Shown here one piece after another: positions 11,539-13,689 of a stretch of 13,689 nt of DNA. The notes under the pieces were generated by a model that did not search any database, was not told where the DNA came from, and worked only from the letters and a program-made list of their open reading frames with translations. This DNA comes from Spirochaetaceae bacterium (GTDB lineage: Bacteria > Spirochaetota > Spirochaetia > Treponematales > Breznakiellaceae). The stretch spans positions 1 to 13,689 of the forward strand of contig JAISCO010000295.1 of assembly GCA_031265535.1 (NCBI GenBank), in the 5' to 3' direction. Made by a program: the position numbers and the translations under genes. How positions within the stretch are numbered: position 1 is the first letter of the stretch; each line of letters opens with the position of its first letter.

Positions 11539-13326
11539 CCACCAGGTATCGAGGCCTATGTCGTATTTGGGACGGACGGGCGGGATGCCGAATTTGTTTA
11601 CATAGGCGATGCGGTAATGATTCAGATACCAGCATGGAATAAGATAGTTGTTCCATGTAAGCACACGGTCAAGAGCGCGCCCCGCGGCGGAGAGTATAGC
11701 CTCGTCTTCCTGGTGAGCGGCGATATAATCGGTTAGATAATCTACGGCGGGGTCGGAGACACCGGACATATTCCATGTTGAGTCAATATAGCGTGAATTC
11801 CACAGTATCAACAGATCGGAACTAGGATAGGGCATGGCGGGCGAAACACCGTTAAGCATATCAAAATCACGGGAACGCAGGCGGTTGATGTACTGGCTCT
11901 GATCCACATTGCGTATATGCATGGATATGCCGTAGCGCTCAAGATTATTACGGAACGGGATCAAGTAGCGTTCGGTCGTACTGTCATAGATCATGAACTC
12001 AAAATTAAACTGTTCGCCTGCCGCGTTTAGCAGCTTTCCATTTTTTAACTCCCAGCCGGCTTCACTAAAAAGACGCATAGCCTCACGCGCCTGCGGCCGT
12101 ATATAACCGTCGCCCGCGCTCACAGGCGGCTGATACTCCGTATTGAACACTTCGGGCGGGACAAATTCCCGGACATGTTCCAGAATTGCCAGTTCATCGG
12201 GGGTGGGAAGGCCGCGAGCCTCGTACTTGGTATTTTGGAAAAAGCTGCGCGTCCGCGTGTACTGATTGTAAAATAGATTCGCGTTTATCCATTCAAAATC
12301 GAAAAATAAGCTGAGCGCCCTGCGTATCCGTATATCCTTGAAAATAGGGCGCTGAATATTGAAGACAAGCCCCTGCATGGCCGCGGGGCTTTCGTCCGGC
12401 GGTTCCGCGCGGATTATCCTGCCCTCATCAAAAATTTTGCCTTTGTACCCGGTTGCCCAGTTTGAAGCGGATTTTTCATCGCGGAAATCGTACTCGCCCG
12501 CCTTGAACGCCTCAAACGCCATGTTGCTGTCGCGGTAGTAATCGTAGCGTATCGTATCAAAATTGTAACGTCCTTTGTTTACCGGCAAATCCGCCGCCCA
12601 ATAGTCTTTTACCCGTTCCCAAACTATGTACTGCCCCATTTTATAGTCTTTTATCCGGTACGGTCCCGTGCCTAACGGCGGTACTATCAACGGCTCCGAA
12701 AAATCGCGCTGTTCCCAGAAGCGTTTTGGGAAGACAGTAAACTGAGCTATCGACATCATCTTTTCTTTGTCGCCGGCGTCAAGGTCGAAGCGCACGCGGT
12801 TGCCGTCCAGAACGCAGGCCCTTACATCGGCATAGTAGGAGCGAAACTGGGGTACGCCTTTTTCAAAAATTATGTTGAACGAAAAAACCGCGTCCTCCGC
12901 CGTGATGGGCTGCCCTTCATTGTCTTTGGCGTTTGGGTCTATTGTCAGGATAATGAAGGAATAGTCGACGGCGTATTCGACTTCGCTTGCTATTAGCGGA
13001 TACAATGCCGCGGCTTCGTCATCGCTGCCCTTCATCAGCATATCGTAACTGTACGCATAGCCTGCCGCGCAAGAGCCGCGCAGCGCGAACCGGTGGAAGT
13101 TGTCATAAGTACCCACGGCGTACTGTATAATGCCTCCGCGCTTGGGAGCGTTGGGATTCACATAATTGAAGTGAGTAAAGCCGTCTTTGTACAACGGCTC
13201 GCCTTGCAGCGAAAGGTGTTTTGCTTTTATTGTGGGAACGCCGGTCTCGGCAAACGTGTTTTGCGCCGCGAATGCCGCAAATATACACAAGCATATTATA
13301 AATATTTTTTTAACGGTTTTTAACAT
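11494..13326 (-). CDS. yejA: Extracellular solute-binding protein family 5, YejA type
   Basis: Periplasmic peptide-binding component of an ABC importer, 610 residues, close to E. coli YejA (about 604). Residues 1-26 are a Sec signal peptide ending FA, with no lipobox. Family signatures run the full length: SLQGEPLYKDGFTHFNYVNP, APKRGGI, the NFHRFALRG segment, LGTGPYRI, RVKDYWAADLPVN, FDTIRYDYYRDSN.AFEAFKAG, FNIQRPIF, YQPPVSAGDGY, ALDRVLTWNNYLIP and IGLDTWW. YejA-type proteins bind oligopeptides or microcin C and deliver them to YejBEF; none of those genes is in view, so it may be an orphan receptor. The final residues, PASGPASGVTYAPR, are encoded by a REP-like unit. The ATG at 13326 has no clear ribosome site, but the signal peptide supports it. 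Confidence 0.93.
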   Translation of the reverse strand: MLKTVKKIFIICLCIFAAFAAQNTFAETGVPTIKAKHLSLQGEPLYKDGFTHFNYVNPNAPKRGGIIQYAVGTYDNFHRFALRGSCAAGYAYSYDMLMKGSDDEAAALYPLIASEVEYAVDYSFIILTIDPNAKDNEGQPITAEDAVFSFNIIFEKGVPQFRSYYADVRACVLDGNRVRFDLDAGDKEKMMSIAQFTVFPKRFWEQRDFSEPLIVPPLGTGPYRIKDYKMGQYIVWERVKDYWAADLPVNKGRYNFDTIRYDYYRDSNMAFEAFKAGEYDFRDEKSASNWATGYKGKIFDEGRIIRAEPPDESPAAMQGLVFNIQRPIFKDIRIRRALSLFFDFEWINANLFYNQYTRTRSFFQNTKYEARGLPTPDELAILEHVREFVPPEVFNTEYQPPVSAGDGYIRPQAREAMRLFSEAGWELKNGKLLNAAGEQFNFEFMIYDSTTERYLIPFRNNLERYGISMHIRNVDQSQYINRLRSRDFDMLNGVSPAMPYPSSDLLILWNSRYIDSTWNMSGVSDPAVDYLTDYIAAHQEDEAILSAAGRALDRVLTWNNYLIPCWYLNHYRIAYVNKFGIPPVRPKYDIGLDTWWPASGPASGVTYAPR

Positions 13327-13390
13327 CTATGATAAAATTGATTTTAAATTATTTTGTTGTGGGTATTTTAACAAATTTATTTCCATTTTT
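13327..13390 (-). other. AT-rich spacer upstream of the yejA-like gene
   Basis: Sixty-four AT-rich bases between two - strand genes. A weak promoter-like pair can be drawn (TTGTTA, 17 bases, TAATTT, read on the - strand), but matches are poor. No terminator hairpin is evident, so co-transcription with the upstream gene is possible. Confidence 0.3.
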
Positions 13391-13689
13391 TTATCCTATA
13401 AACAATTTTGAAAAAAATCCCGCGCCGCCGCCTAAAATAATAGTTGTAGCAATTACTATGGGGAGTCCTTTCGGATCAAGTTTGTAAATTAAGAATGTCA
13501 TTGGCAGCACAAACAAAACAGCCGCAATAATACCATTCAAAAAAGAAATTGACACAAAATTAATTTTTGGAATAAATATTCCCAAAATGATCCATGTAAA
13601 AAAAGCTGATAATACAAAAAATTTATCCGTTTTTCTTAAAATCATTGGGACGGTATCTATAACGGCGGCAATTAAACCAATTGACAATG
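13391..13689 (-). CDS. Multi-pass membrane protein, function unknown (5' partial)
   Basis: About 98 visible residues, mostly hydrophobic, that I do not assign to a named family. Segments fit four membrane helices: IGLIAAVIDTVPMIL, FFVLSAFFTWIILGIFI, ISFLNGIIAAVLFVLPMTFLIY and LPIVIATTIILGGGAGFF, ending KLFIG. The frame is open to the window edge. A TTG at 13687 could be read as a start, but it has no visible ribosome site, so the true start is probably outside. The gene is much richer in A and T than the sugar operon or the yejA-like gene, which may mean separate origin. It lies 64 bases upstream of the yejA-like gene on the same strand and does not resemble YejB, YejE or YejF. Confidence 0.7.
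   Translation of the reverse strand, partial: LSIGLIAAVIDTVPMILRKTDKFFVLSAFFTWIILGIFIPKINFVSISFLNGIIAAVLFVLPMTFLIYKLDPKGLPIVIATTIILGGGAGFFSKLFIG

Overview
The window reads as accessory and metabolic DNA from a bacterium with a Gram-negative type envelope, most likely a host-associated spirochaete of the Treponema type. This rests on a beta-helix surface lipoprotein with Asn-Gly-Gly-Thr-Ile-Ser type repeats, a small retropepsin-like protease, a homopolymeric G tract next to a lipoprotein start, and repeat-rich spacers. No rRNA or other taxonomic marker is present, so the assignment is an inference.

Positions 1-7140 (+ strand) are one compact catabolic operon for a polyol or pentulose. It holds the end of a MalF/UgpA-type permease, a complete MalG/UgpE-type permease, two different MalK/UgpC-class ATPases, a zinc-dependent polyol dehydrogenase, an L-xylulose kinase-like FGGY kinase and an UlaE/SgbU-type 3-epimerase. 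Together they suggest import of a pentitol such as xylitol or L-arabitol, oxidation to L-xylulose, phosphorylation, and epimerisation to L-ribulose 5-phosphate. The solute-binding protein and the 4-epimerase that would complete the route are not visible; the former may lie upstream of the window.

Positions 7141-11493 are a mosaic of small accessory genes separated by repeats: an exported nitroreductase-family protein (- strand), a beta-helix lipoprotein with a 14-G tract between its promoter-proximal ATG and its lipobox, a retropepsin-like protease, and a small multi-pass membrane protein. The spacers carry purine heptamer arrays in both orientations, a 31-bp pyrimidine tandem repeat, REP-like hairpin units and two near-identical terminators. 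Several genes end inside these repeats, so their last codons are repeat-derived.

Positions 11494-13689 (- strand) hold a YejA-type peptide/microcin C-class binding protein without its YejBEF partners in view, and an AT-rich, multi-pass membrane protein gene that runs off the window edge.

The best candidate for new biology is the poly-G switch at 8495-8508. A near-consensus promoter drives an ATG whose frame is one base out with the lipoprotein. Loss of one G (or gain of two) would fuse the frames, so the sequence as given is in the OFF state for that start.
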